NCBI GenBank assembly: GCA_963693305.1
Contig: OY855906.1
Coordinates: 28,805,126-28,869,125 of the forward strand
Origin: Meandrina meandrites
Taxonomy: Eukaryota > Cnidaria > Anthozoa > Scleractinia > Meandrinidae
DNA length: 64,000 bases
Direction of reading: 5' to 3'
In this document: piece by piece, positions 35,601-46,062 of the stretch
Numbering within the stretch: position 1 is the first letter of the stretch
How the letters are laid out: every line of letters begins with the position of its first letter
Translations under genes and position numbers: made by a program
The notes under the pieces: generated by a model
The model's input: only the letters and a program-made list of their open reading frames with translations
Told to the model about the DNA's origin: nothing
Database searches by the model: none

Positions 35601-36603
35601 AAGCAAGCCACCATAACCTTAATCGAGAAAAAAAGATAAAGACAGGCGGGACCTAGCGAACTGGAGACCGATCTCTCTTATCAATGTAGACGTAAAAACT
35701 GGTTCAAAAGCTATTGCCAAGAGGTTGGAAAATATGTTAACAAATATTATACACCACAATCAATCCGCATATGTCAAGGGTAGGACCATTTCTGATGCGG
35801 TTAGAACGATCGAAGATGTTATGGAATTCTCCAAGAGATACAATATTGAAGGGAGAATGATTTGTATAGATTTCAAAAAGGCCTTTGATTCCGTAAGCAG
35901 GGACTTTTAATTAAAAATGTTTGTATATAAAGGTGATGAACCTTTTTACATGCACGATGAGATAAAAGTACTTTTAAACGGACAAAGCGTCTTAATCAAA
36001 ACAGTGGTTTCCAAATCTGTCTATAAGGAACTTCGGGATAAAATCATCACCCCACCAACTGCTCAACTGAATTTTAATGCGCGATTTATAAATGATGTCT
36101 TAAAATGGAAAGAAATCTACGCCTTGCCTTTTCGCGTTGCATTGGATACAAAACTGCGCGAATTTCAGTATAAATTACTTAATAGGTGTCTTGAGACAAA
36201 TATCATTTTATACAAAATTAACGACGTACAATCTCAAGCCTGCTCCCTTTGCGGTGAAATCGTCGAGTCCCTAGAGCAATTTTTTGTGTCTTGTCATTAC
36301 TCAAAGAATTTCTGGGCTGAGGTCATCAAATGGCTTGAAAATCTTGACATAAAGATTAAACAACTTTCTGACAAAGATATAATGTTTGGCATTCTGAAGT
36401 GCGAGCATGAGTTATTTGTTAACCACATTTTATTAGTCGCCAAACAATATTTATATTCATGTAGACAAAGTAAATCTTTACCTTCAATAAGAGTATTAAA
36501 CTCAAAGATTAAATTGAGTTACCAAATAGAGGCAATGATATCAAAATCAAACAATAAGTTGTCAGCTCACAATAAGAAATGGAGCAAGTATAAAAGTAAT
36601 TAG
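32641..36603 (+). pseudogene. L1/Tx1-like LINE ORF2, rest of endonuclease, RT and C-terminal zinc knuckle
   Basis: Continues the protein of 21154-21546. Endonuclease: VNIYAPN near 32670, ILGGDLTV near 32775, SDHSAIYL near 33040. RT: ESNKSPGNDGLTVEFY (33755), FAYVKGRTISDTVR (34050), ICIDFKKAFDSVSRDF (34145), GDPLSAHLF (34335) and the catalytic FADDLTAF (34452). C-terminal region ends with FQYKLLNRCLETN and the knuckle CSLCGEIVESLEQFFVSCH near 36240-36300, typical of Tx1/L1 elements. Lesions: a frameshift at a T-run (32705), TAA at 33824 where the duplicated block has TTA, an A-run frameshift near 33920, a 4-bp deletion near 34137, and the inserted RT block at 35428-35907. Family role: target-primed reverse transcription. 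Not functional. Confidence 0.88.
35428..35907 (+). repeat. second copy of a LINE RT block, inserted in the C-terminal region
   Basis: It repeats 33717-34186 nearly base for base, from TTACGGTCGATGAGTGTTAT to GTAAGCAGGGACTTTT. It sits between VEWRE (end of the normal C-terminal domain segment) and MFVYKGDEPFYMHDE. It keeps bases lost in the upstream copy: CACACATTAGG where the first copy has a stop, and TTGAAGGGAGAATG where the first has a 4-bp deletion. So it was copied before those mutations or from another element. Confidence 0.93.
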
Positions 36604-36816
36604 TATGCAATCCTGCACCGTTAGCCGGAAATTAATAGACACCGATTAATTTGTAGTATTTGTAGTGTCTTGTTATAGTTTTGCAAAGTAGTTTATAGTG
36701 AGGTAATTAAAATATTGTATTTTATTTTATTATATTTTTGTAGTGTTTGTAGTAGTGTTGTAACTTAAACATTGTATGTATTTTTTGAAAACTAATAAAA
36801 ATAATTTAAAAAAAAT
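36604..36816 (+). other. LINE 3'UTR and A-rich tail
   Basis: AT-rich sequence with GATTAATTTGTAGTATTTGT and ending TGAAAACTAATAAAAATAAT. It matches the tail of the second LINE copy at about 62105-62290, which defines the family 3' end. Confidence 0.8.
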
Positions 36817-36930
36817 GTATTTACAAACAAGGCGATGAGAAACCAGCATTGAAATGGAGTAAAGACATGCTTTCCGATATTTACATTTTTTTTTTCATTT
36901 AGAGTGAGTTAGAGAGGCTGATTTACAGCT

Positions 36931-37040
36931 CTTCTCTTCTCTTCTCTTCTCTTCTCTTCTCTTCTCTTCTCTTCTCTTCTCTTCTCTTCTCTTCTCTTCT
37001 CTTCTCTTCTCTTCTCTTCTCTTCTCTTCTCTTCTCTTCC
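36931..37040. repeat. (CTTCT)n microsatellite
   Basis: About 22 perfect pentanucleotide units, purine/pyrimidine asymmetric, so able to form triplex DNA. Confidence 0.97.
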
Positions 37041-37260
37041 CTTTAATTTATAACCGATTTTATAATGTAACTCTAAACGACATGGAGATCGGTAGTTATT
37101 ATTATCTAAGAGTGTTTTTGACATGTCCTACAATGTGGGCAGAGCTGGCATACTAGGAAGATAATTTACGACCAATACATCCAAGAAAAAGGACGCGTTA
37201 AGATATGCAGTACGACAGTCGCTATCCCGGCTGCGGAATTAGACTCTCGCAGCATAAGTA

Positions 37261-40153
37261 CAGAGGTACCCAACGAAGGTCATTATCAAAATCCATTCAT
37301 TAGTGGCCTAGATGATAAATGGGCATGCGCAAAGGCATTTTCAGTTAATTTTTAACTACCGTGGGAAAAAATATCCGCTCTTCAGAGCCAGCTAGCAATT
37401 ATTTAATAGCCGTTTTCGCCAGCCAGCATCCATAATGTTCTGACTTTTTCCCAGCCAGGAACATTTGTTTACCCTTTTTTGCCAGCAATGTTTGTTTTTG
37501 TCCTGGTTTCCCAGCCAGGAACATTTATTCACCTTTTTCTGCAAGGTATGTTAATTTTCTGTCCTCTTTTGCCAGCCAGTAGTTTTACTCGAAAAAAGTG
37601 GTTTGTGCCCTTAAACAGACAATTCCGGAAAATTTCTTTATGAAAATAGTGTCTTTTTACTTGTTTTTGTCTAAGACAAAATACTTTGTTTACTTTATAA
37701 CTAAAAATGACTTGTCACTTACCTCAAGATTAAAACTGATGAACACATCAATAAATCTGAACGCGAATGCAGCTTGAACTATTTCAGCACAAATCCTTTT
37801 GTCGATTTTTTTATAGAACAAAATGTCAGCTAAACAGGTTGAATTCTAAACAAAACATTTTTAGAACTCACTGTCTTTTCAGATGTAAATGCCATTTATA
37901 TCATCAAGATAAAAGACATAATTTAACCATTAATTCTATTTGATGGACGGGATGTGAAAGGCCAACAACACGGTGTAAAATGATTTTTCTTCCAGAATCT
38001 ATTGCATGGATAGTACGTTTAGATGTTTCAAGTACATGTTGGCAAAGTACAGTCTTTTTGATGAACGACACAGTTAGAAGCTTAAAAATGCCAGCGAGGC
38101 ACAGTCATTGGACGTACGGCGCAATTAGATGTTCAAAATTATGCCAGCAAGGCACAGTCTATAGGATGAACGGAGGCGATAGCGACAAGGACACAATATT
38201 AAATTTATTACTTTGTTTTACTTCACTTTTGAATGTATGATACTTCTATTATGGCGAACCAAATCCGAGAATGATTGTCATTTTTGTTGTTGATGTTTTA
38301 GAAAAATCTTAAAACTAACGGCCATAATTATTTTGTTTCTCATCGGAGTATGAGTCACAAAAACCAATGCAAGCACTGCTCACATGGGCGGTATTCTGCA
38401 ACCATGGCAACAAGCACAAAATAATTATCGCGTCCAAACGACTTCGAAAGTTCTTCGCATCTTTGTTGTTGATGTTTTAGAAAAATCTTAAAACTAACGG
38501 CCATAATTATTTTGTTTCTCATCGGAGTATGAGTCACAAAAACCAATGCAAGCACTGCTCACATGAGCGGTATTCTGCAACCATGGCGACAAGCACAAAA
38601 TAATTATCGCGTCGAAACGAGTACGAAAGTTCTTCTCATCTTTGTTGTTGATGTTTTAGAAAACTCTTAAATTTAACGGCCGTAATTGTTTTGTTTTTCA
38701 TCGGAGTATGAGTCACAAATAGGTGCGGTATTCTGCAACCATGGCGACAAGCACAGAATACTCAGACAATTCGATTATACCAGTCCCGTCATGGGGATGT
38801 TCAGAAAACGGAAATGAACGAATCAATTGGCTGAAAATGCTTCAAAGGGAAATAAATTGAACAAACTGCAATTATTGTGTTTCTCATCGGAGTATGAATC
38901 ACAAAAAATGTTTCTGGCAGAAGCAACATGAAAATCATGTTGTAAAAAATGATTTACGAAACCGGAAATAAATAATTAATTGCCAGATATCCGATCATGT
39001 TTAGACATTTGTTCGTGGGATCGTTTTCTCGACTCGTTATCATGCTTATAGTTTTAAGGTCTCTCAGGCCCTTCTGACCTGAACACAAGATTATACTTTG
39101 CCAGAAAGTAACTGACACAAAGACCATTATGAAAGGTTACGTGCATCAAGAAACAGATCCAGAAGTGATCCAGACGTTATCTAGCACACGCGCGCCTAAA
39201 TTTAAATCTTAAAACTGTGCCGTCCGTTTACCGTTACAGTTGCATAATAAAATGCGGGCTTTTATTCGTTAATCTATTTTTGTAATTATATAAGGTCAAT
39301 GCCTTATGGATCAAAATGATCTGCTAATATCTTTTCGAGGTCGAATGAATGGTCTCTTTTCATTTCCGATTTTGTTTCGTTCGGATTTAGCGAACAATGA
39401 AAATACGTGTTCATGAATGGTATCCTCCAGCTAACGAAAACCTCGTTAAATGGTATTATTTTCATGCAGGTGAGAGCTACACAAAAGACTATTTACACTG
39501 TACTTACAATTTGAGGCAGCTGCTTTAAAATATACCGTAATACACCACCTGAATGACCTTGAATAACGCGTGTTTTTTACATCCCATCGTCCCGGCCAGC
39601 TGAAAAGTTGAACACGATATTTACATCAAACGCCGCTCAAACTGCTCAAGGCTTCTTAATCGACAGAGAAAAGGGACCACTCGATACTCACCAAGAACCT
39701 TTTCGGTCAAGCTGGTTATCCTCTGCGTAGTTATTCAGAAAACGCTGGCTAGAAAGCCACACATTCGCTTTGGGCCGAGCGCGCTGTTCAACTGACTCCA
39801 AATCGTTCATATGCTCGTATTACATACAGAAAAGGAAACAGATCTGTTTTGCCTCTTCAGTGACAGCAGAAAAACAATAGAAATAAAGTTAACAATTACT
39901 TTTTATGGTTTACAAATGCAAGTTAGTCAGTTATTAAATTTTCGTTTGTCCGCGCGTCGTTTTCTTCTTAGCCAGCAAAAGGATTTTGGTTCATTTTTCC
40001 CAGGTACAATCGATATTTTATAAAATCCCAGCAAATTTTCTCCAAGGAAAACCGTCCCAGCAAGCGCTGGATCTCATTCCTAAATTTGCCAGCCAGTTCA
40101 AGTTCAACTTGCAGAGCGGATATTTTGTGGAGCGGTTCCGTTGGGTACCTCTG
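37261..40153 (-). mobile_element. 2893-bp TIR transposon, copy 2 (6-bp TSD TAAGTA), inverted
   Basis: Same 15-bp TIRs as 13481-17268, in opposite orientation, flanked by TAAGTA at 37255-37260 and 40154-40159. Outside the satellite the two copies correspond position by position: coordinates sum to 54529 on one side of the satellite and 53634 on the other. The length difference from copy 1 is 895 bp, exactly five 179-bp units. Small differences exist (for example ACATGGGCGGTATTC against ACATGAGCGGTATTC). No coding capacity seen. Confidence 0.94.
38282..38754. repeat. 179-bp satellite in copy 2 (about 2.6 units)
   Basis: The same unit as 14880-16247 in reverse complement, with a shortened unit lacking the CTCATGTGAGCAGTGCTTGC piece at the outer end, as in copy 1. 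Confidence 0.94.
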
Positions 40154-40314
40154 TAAGTAGAGTTGTTTTCAAAGGAAAGCATGAAAAGGACGACATGTAT
40201 ATTGCATCTGTTGAGAAATTTATGCTAGGTTTCACTTTTTCACTTTCGACCGTTTGTGGGAAAAACTCCAACAGAGATACTCCTCTAATAGGACCTCGCT
40301 CGCTGAGTAATTTG

Positions 40315-40520
40315 GGACGTCATTGCCGGATCTTTAAAGTAATTATTCAATTTTCGGCCATTTTCTGGATATGTTGAATCTGTTGTACACTTGTAACCGC
40401 CAGTGTATGTAATCTACCATTATTTCAGCTTTTACCTAGGCCACAAATATTGCCTTTCTCGTCTATTTTTCCTGTCTGGTATTTGTAATCATACCTCGGA
40501 TTCATACAAATTTGTGGTCG
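40315..40520. repeat. dispersed repeat upstream of gene 3
   Basis: Resembles 26620-26830 (see that entry). A G-run of about 24 bases interrupted by one T follows at 40528-40551. From 40600 to 40900 is the presumed 5' flank of gene 3, with nothing recognisable. Confidence 0.5.
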
Positions 40521-40907
40521 GAGTCATGGGGGGTGGGGGGGGGGGGGGGGGAGGTCTCATGCGGCAAAATATATTTTTAGTAATATTTAGTGGGCACCAC
40601 TATTGATCTAGTGTTCGTCACTGATAATGAAAGAAGAAAGAAGACTGAAAATTATTCATAATGTTATTGTCATTAAATTAGGGGTTCCACAATCCGCAGG
40701 TACAATTTAATATTATAGACCCCTGTTTAATATTTTTAAACTTCCCCTTGACGCGAAAGAGAAACATTTTGAACAGCGGCTTATACGCATGAGCTGAAAC
40801 TGAAACGGTTCTGGCTTTTGAACAGGACACTGCCGTGTATTTGCATATTACCTCTTCATGCAAGAAGCGCTGCACCTGCTGTCTTCAGATAGAAAACAGT
40901 GCAGAAA

Positions 40908-41918
40908 ATGTCTCTTATAGACAAATATCCATGCGACAACACTACAGCTCCGACCTATCTGTCTTTTTCCACGGCCTCCTTCTCAATATTAACCACCATC
41001 ATTGCGTCTGTTGGCAACTCTCTCGTGATTCTCGCTGTGTTCTTGAATCCAAACAAAGACTTACGTTCGCCGTTCAACTACTTTATAGCGAATCTCAGCG
41101 TTGCAGATCTTATTGTTGGACTCATCACCGGTCCTCTGGGCTCCATATATCACATCCTTGAGGGAATTAATCGGCTGAAACAGCCTTTTAAAGACTTGGT
41201 GCACGTGACATTCTTCATCTCTTGCACCGCGTCTCTCCTCAGCCTAACAGCCTTGGCACTTGATCGTTACCTCGCCATCACATATCCTCTGATTTACCGA
41301 ACCAAGCTCAGCCCTGTCAGGGCGCTGTTGGTTTCAGTTCTGGTGTGGATTGTGTCCATTCTGCTTCCGATGATCTACTTCATTGTGGGGTACAACAAAT
41401 TTCGCTTTGTCTTTGCAAACACTTCTATAGCTATTACGCTCGCTGTGCTGATTTTCACCAACGCAAAGATATTCAAGTACTTACGAGATCAAGTGCAGCA
41501 GTGGGACGGCTTGCACGACAGTTCAGAAGAGAATCTGGCCATGAAACAAGCGATGAAGTGGGAAAAGAAAATAACAAAAACATTGGTAATTGTATTATTG
41601 TTATTTCTAGCTTTTTATCTCCCGGCATGTATTTGTATTTACATCATCAACTTCTGCACCAGTTGCGACTGTGTGTTTATTCACTGGGTGAGGGACATCC
41701 AATTTGTCCTCGTCATGGCCAATTCAGGCGTAAATCCCTTCGTGTATGCCTGGAGATTGGAAAATTTTCGAAAGGCTTTCAAAAGCATCCTGACATGCCG
41801 TGCATGCACGGAGAAGCTAAGATTCCTTTCAGTTTTGAATTTACAATTATCAACAACAGCGAGCACAGACGTGTCTTCAAACAACCCCGAGGGTCGATGC
41901 AAACCAGTGGAAACGTAG
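40908..41918 (+). CDS. class A GPCR, melanocortin/MECA-like (gene 3)
   Basis: Intact single-exon receptor, 336 aa. An in-frame ATG lies three codons upstream (40899); 40908 is chosen because MSLIDKYPCDN matches gene 2. Motifs: sequon N11-T-T, GNSLVIL (TM1), NLSVADLIVG (TM2), DRYLAITYPL, W in TM4, FLAFYLPACICIYI in TM6 (both Cys6.47 and Trp6.48 replaced, unlike the CY of genes 1 and 2), C-x2-C-x-C in loop 3, NPFVYAWR in TM7, TCRAC after helix 8. No TM3 Cys or TM5 Pro. The C-terminal tail is unrelated to those of genes 1 and 2 past TCRAC and ends CKPVET. It is the most diverged of the three and has its own flank immediately downstream. Ligand unknown; presumed G-protein coupling at the plasma membrane. 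Confidence 0.96.
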   Translation: MSLIDKYPCDNTTAPTYLSFSTASFSILTTIIASVGNSLVILAVFLNPNKDLRSPFNYFIANLSVADLIVGLITGPLGSIYHILEGINRLKQPFKDLVHVTFFISCTASLLSLTALALDRYLAITYPLIYRTKLSPVRALLVSVLVWIVSILLPMIYFIVGYNKFRFVFANTSIAITLAVLIFTNAKIFKYLRDQVQQWDGLHDSSEENLAMKQAMKWEKKITKTLVIVLLLFLAFYLPACICIYIINFCTSCDCVFIHWVRDIQFVLVMANSGVNPFVYAWRLENFRKAFKSILTCRACTEKLRFLSVLNLQLSTTASTDVSSNNPEGRCKPVET

Positions 41919-42537
41919 GACGTTAAGTAATTTTGAGTAGACAGTGCAAGAAACTAAAGAAGGGACTTGTGTATGCAACATAGAGCACAAAGGAATAACA
42001 AGCCATAACATAGATTTATTGAATAATTAGCATCTGTTTGTCGAATAATTTTTATGTGATGTCAAAGTTCAAACCGGATGATGTAGTTGGACTGACTATC
42101 AATTTATTGAACAATTGGAAGGTTCTTGTCTCTTTCCGAGACTCGAGCCCTTAGCCTGAAAATAAGCATGTCATACAACTGACCTCTTGATATGTTGAAA
42201 ACTGGGCAATTTACTGCTAACTGAAATACAATTCTATTCCAGACAGCATGGGGCAGAAACATTTACTTTTGTGTACGTGTTTATGCATATAAAATTATGA
42301 TTTGCATTTTGTTATTTAAGCCGATTACGATACATGGGGTTAAACAGTCAAATGGCTGTGTTTTCACTAGGACAATTTTAGCTAGATAAAGTCAGAAAAG
42401 TCCGGAAATACAGTGAAAACACTTTGTCTATGTTTAGCGAGTTAACAACGCCAACTGTTTTCACAAGGAAAAACATCGAGTTTTCTCGCTTTTGTGACAG
42501 GAAACTCACGCAGAGTTATATTACCTCGCAAGATGGT
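41919..42537. other. 3' flank of gene 3, nothing recognised
   Basis: AT-rich, no domain-bearing frame. Unlike genes 1 and 2, the LINE tail found in their 3' flanks is not seen here. Confidence 0.4.
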
Positions 42538-42928
42538 TTAAAGGGACACTGTCACGGACATTGTTTGGCTTTTTCAGTAAAACGGCACCAAAATTACGAC
42601 TAAGTACTTTCAACCATGAAGGAAATGCTCCTAGAACATAAAGGGAAGGATATCTAGTAAATTGTTTAAGGAAGAGCGTGACTGTAAATAGTTTTCATCA
42701 ATTTTTCCAAACCACAAGGACAGAACTTGAAAGAGTCAGGCTGACTTTTTCAAGTTGAGATCTAAAGCTCCCGATGCTATCGCAGTGATATCACTCTATA
42801 TTCAGCTTCAGTACACTGGTATAGTAATTTTAAGAAAAGTTCACCACTATACCGTGTTTCCAGTGGTGTAAACACGTTTTTGGGCTGTTGAATTTTTTTA
42901 AGTTATGCTCGTGACAGTGCCCCTTTAA
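42538..42928. mobile_element. TTAA-flanked MITE, AGGGACACTGTCACGG family
   Basis: TTAA at 42538-42541 and 42925-42928 bracket a 383-bp insert with inverted ends AGGGACACTGTCACGG and GTGACAGTGCCCCT. The TIRs resemble those of the 1269-1662 MITE (AGGGGC..TGTCACGG), so the two families are probably moved by related transposases. No coding capacity. Confidence 0.75.
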
Positions 42929-43945
42929 CTTGTCCCGACAAATACCGCAGCCAATCGCATCGCGTGTAGTGACAGATGCCTGCCAAACAATCTGGCAAAA
43001 TTATTTTCCAGACGCTCGCCTTGCGGTCCTTTCGAAACAAAATCTTGTATGCTTGTAAACATGCATGGCTCACGAATTGCGAAAACATTTCCCAATTCTT
43101 TCGCCGTTTTACAATTCCTGCGGGCCTTACCTGTTTCACAGCGTCGGCATGCAGAATCATTTCCCGCATTACAGGCAACCAGCAGTTCTTCAATACCAAA
43201 TTCCTATGCCACATGCGACACCCTCGACAAGCTCAGTAGTCCTGACTTACACTGCTTAAAGCAACGAACGCGAAGATCAACGAACGAAGAAAATACAAAG
43301 CCAGGAGCTACGAACAGGAACCGTGGCTCCAACTGGACATTTTTTGAAAGTTGCGCGGATTTGTAATTTGAATCTTTCCCGTTATTAGTGGCTTAACTTT
43401 TTTTCCATTGAAAACAGATGTCATGTTCAACTAGCTAATGTCGGTCTGTAAACAAACACCTAGAAAGAATATTTAGCTAGTTAATCGGCCTAGTGAAAAA
43501 ACAAAGTGTTTTTAAATTGGCAGATTTTCCGTTATTTTGAAAAACATGTCGTGAAGTACATGTTTTGTAGATTGGAATCGATCTGTCCTTTTTGTTTATT
43601 TATTTTTGAAATGTGATTTCTGAAATTAGAAAACGAAGTCTATAACTCAATATAAGATACTTAGTCAATTTAGTAACGAAATTAAAAGGCTGTAGGGAAA
43701 AAACAACAACAACTTTATTTTATTATTTGTAAGCTCTGTATGAACGATATGGTTCTTCTTCACACGTTACAACTTTCTCGCATGCGATCAGTTTACGCCA
43801 TGACCACAACGAGAATCGCGTCGCGTCGTGTAAATCAAACTACCACATTCTTACGACAGACGTGCGCGCGTGTAAGTTCAGTCTTGTCGTAGACCTGTAC
43901 GTCATACGGTATAAATCGCCCTTAACATATTTTAACCCGAACTGT
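42929..43945. other. no supported gene
   Basis: Overlapping short frames at 42976-43366 in several phases and on both strands have no recognisable domain. The rest is AT-rich. Confidence 0.35.
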
Positions 43946-43949
43946 ATTT

Positions 43950-43995
43950 AACAATTAGACCCGTAGCCCTTGAGGGCGAAGGGTCTAATTGTTTT
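43950..43995. repeat. hairpin, probable MITE end
   Basis: AACAATTAGACCCGTAGCCC and GGGCGAAGGGTCTAATTGTT are imperfect complements around TTGA. The GGGTCTAATTGTT form resembles an abundant coral repeat terminus. Confidence 0.7.
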
Positions 43996-44077
43996 AGTAT
44001 CGCCCAACTAGTTGGACAGAAAAAGCAATAATAAAGTTAGCAAATGCAAGTTGAAGAAAGATTTATTTGGGACTAAA

Positions 44078-44835
44078 TAACCACTGAGCTACCGAGGCAA
44101 CCACACAGTGGAGAAAGTGAACAATTATATTTGTTCGAAATATGCCGTGTTATGCTTCGTGTTTGGTTTGTAGCAAATATTCGACTCACTCCAATGTGGC
44201 TGCCTCGGCAGCTCACTGGGAATGCGAATTTGATTTTTTCAAGCATTTGTTCTGTTTAAAATATACCTTATTATAGGAAATTAACGCTCGTGTTAATTGA
44301 GGTATTGGAAATTAACGCGACTCAAATTAACGCGAAGTGAAGGAAAAAATGCTTTCCAATGAAGGAAATTAGCGCAAAAGGGGTGCTGAAATTTGAAAAT
44401 AAAAGACTGACGGAATTAACCTGATTAACGCGACCACACAAAGAAATGGAACCTGTAGAGCGCAAAAGAGGTGCTAAAATTTGAAAATAAAAGAAACCTG
44501 TAGAGATAACAGGAACAAATTTAACAAGTTAACAAAATCCAACAAATCTCGCTACTTCGAGCGTTCTTTTCAGCGCCAACAATACCAATGGATCTCCACC
44601 CTCATGGAAACAATGCTAAAACAAATCCAAAATTAACGCTCTACTTAATTAATAGCGCGGAAATAAACGCTCCACTAAACTAAGCGCCCGAAAATTAACC
44701 TTCACAAAAATTAACGCGACTTAAATTAACGCGAGTTTGGAAAAGTCGCGTTAATTTCATGAAGCGTTAGATAGGCATATCAGAGTTTACCTCTCTGATG
44801 ATGAACAATTGTTCGAAATATGCCGTGTTACGTAC
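44078..44835. repeat. nested small repeats: tRNA-like inverted pair and TTAACGCG cluster
   Basis: CCACTGAGCTACCGAGGCAA (44082) is the complement of a tRNA A-box-like sequence, mirrored at about 44200-44220 (TGCCTCGGCAGCTCACTGG). A TTGTTCGAAATATGCCGTGT motif occurs twice in direct orientation (44133 and 44811). Between them, at 44280-44770, AATTAACGCG or its complement recurs about seven times, mostly near the two ends, consistent with a MITE with clustered terminal motifs inserted into the older repeat. From 44836 to 45570 nothing else is recognised. Confidence 0.5.
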
Positions 44836-45574
44836 AATACCATTTATAAAGTTCGGAATTCATCAAACTATTATCAGTTGAGGATGTGTGGAAAAGGATA
44901 TCTTCAGTCTCAGCTCTTATTTGCCACAATTGACTAGATTATTTTATTGACTTACTAATAAACATCGATGCAACCTCCAGTTTTACAGTCTCGCTAATTC
45001 CATACCAGTCAAATTATCACACAGGTTTAAGTACTGTGATCAAATGAATCTCACTGACGATCACTGCCAGAATCGGTTCCCCTCCGTTCTTTCTTTCATG
45101 TACAATAGGCAAGAGACAACTGCATTATCTTGTTCAGTATATATGTAACGCGGTAAACTGCTGCAAATCGATTATTTTGCTGATTACCTTGTCGATGACC
45201 TTAGAGATTACCTTTAGCAGTTAATACTATGCGTTAGTGTCAAGTATCGTCCACAATAAAGAATATTTTGTGGAGTTCCACGACGTTTCTTGGTTTTTTG
45301 CTGCGTTAGCGGAGAAACAAGACCCTGTACCTCTGGCACACCGTAACGAGTGCCGGCTGCCAAGCCCGTGGCTCTACCGAGTTATTTTCCCCGCTCCGCA
45401 ATGAATCGCACTGTTTGCCAAACCATTTTTCCATCCACCCGTGAAAAGCCTGAGATATTTGCCGAGTTCCGGAGTACAGGCAAATAAGCGTCCAACAGCC
45501 TAAAACTTATCGTTACAACAGCAACGAACCACATCATATGCTTTTTTTCCATAGTCTCTCGCGAGAAATTACTG

Positions 45575-45840
45575 ATAGGGGATACAGACGTAGAAAGAAT
45601 TACACAATGAATGCCGTTTGTCATGTGTATTTAATCGGAAATTATTTGAAGGATAATTACCCAGCTTCCAGGCGTCAAGAAACTAAAAGCGTTTCTTTGT
45701 TAAGAGCTCGTGAAGGTGATAAGCAAACCCTACAAGAACCTAGTAGAACGCGTACGAAAAAAAAATAAACCTTCGCTCGGTCTTGTGACAAGTAGATTAA
45801 GAATGGAAAAGCATTTCTGTCCCTAGAGACCATAGGCTGT
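45575..45840 (+). repeat. copy of the gene 1 spacer block 2105-2365
   Basis: Same order and orientation, sharing AATGCCGTTTGTCATGTGTA, TTACCCAGCTTCCA, AACCTTCGCTCGGTCTTGTG and AGTAGATTAAGAATGGAAA. The next shared block is at 51205, so the intervening 5.4 kb was inserted or is unique. Confidence 0.85.
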
Positions 45841-46062
45841 CGGTCGATGGTTTAAAACTCACCGAAGACACGGACTCTTCGTTACGAAAATATATTTAAC
45901 CCATGACATTTTGAGCCCATGATATAAACTTGGTTTAATCATCACGGGAGACAGCGTGTATTCTGTGACACAAATTAACAACGAAAAGTTGCCTTTCAGC
46001 ACGCAGTAATTTCGTAAAGTCAATACCGGATGTTTTCGCGTTTTGTATTTTTATTACAAGTA

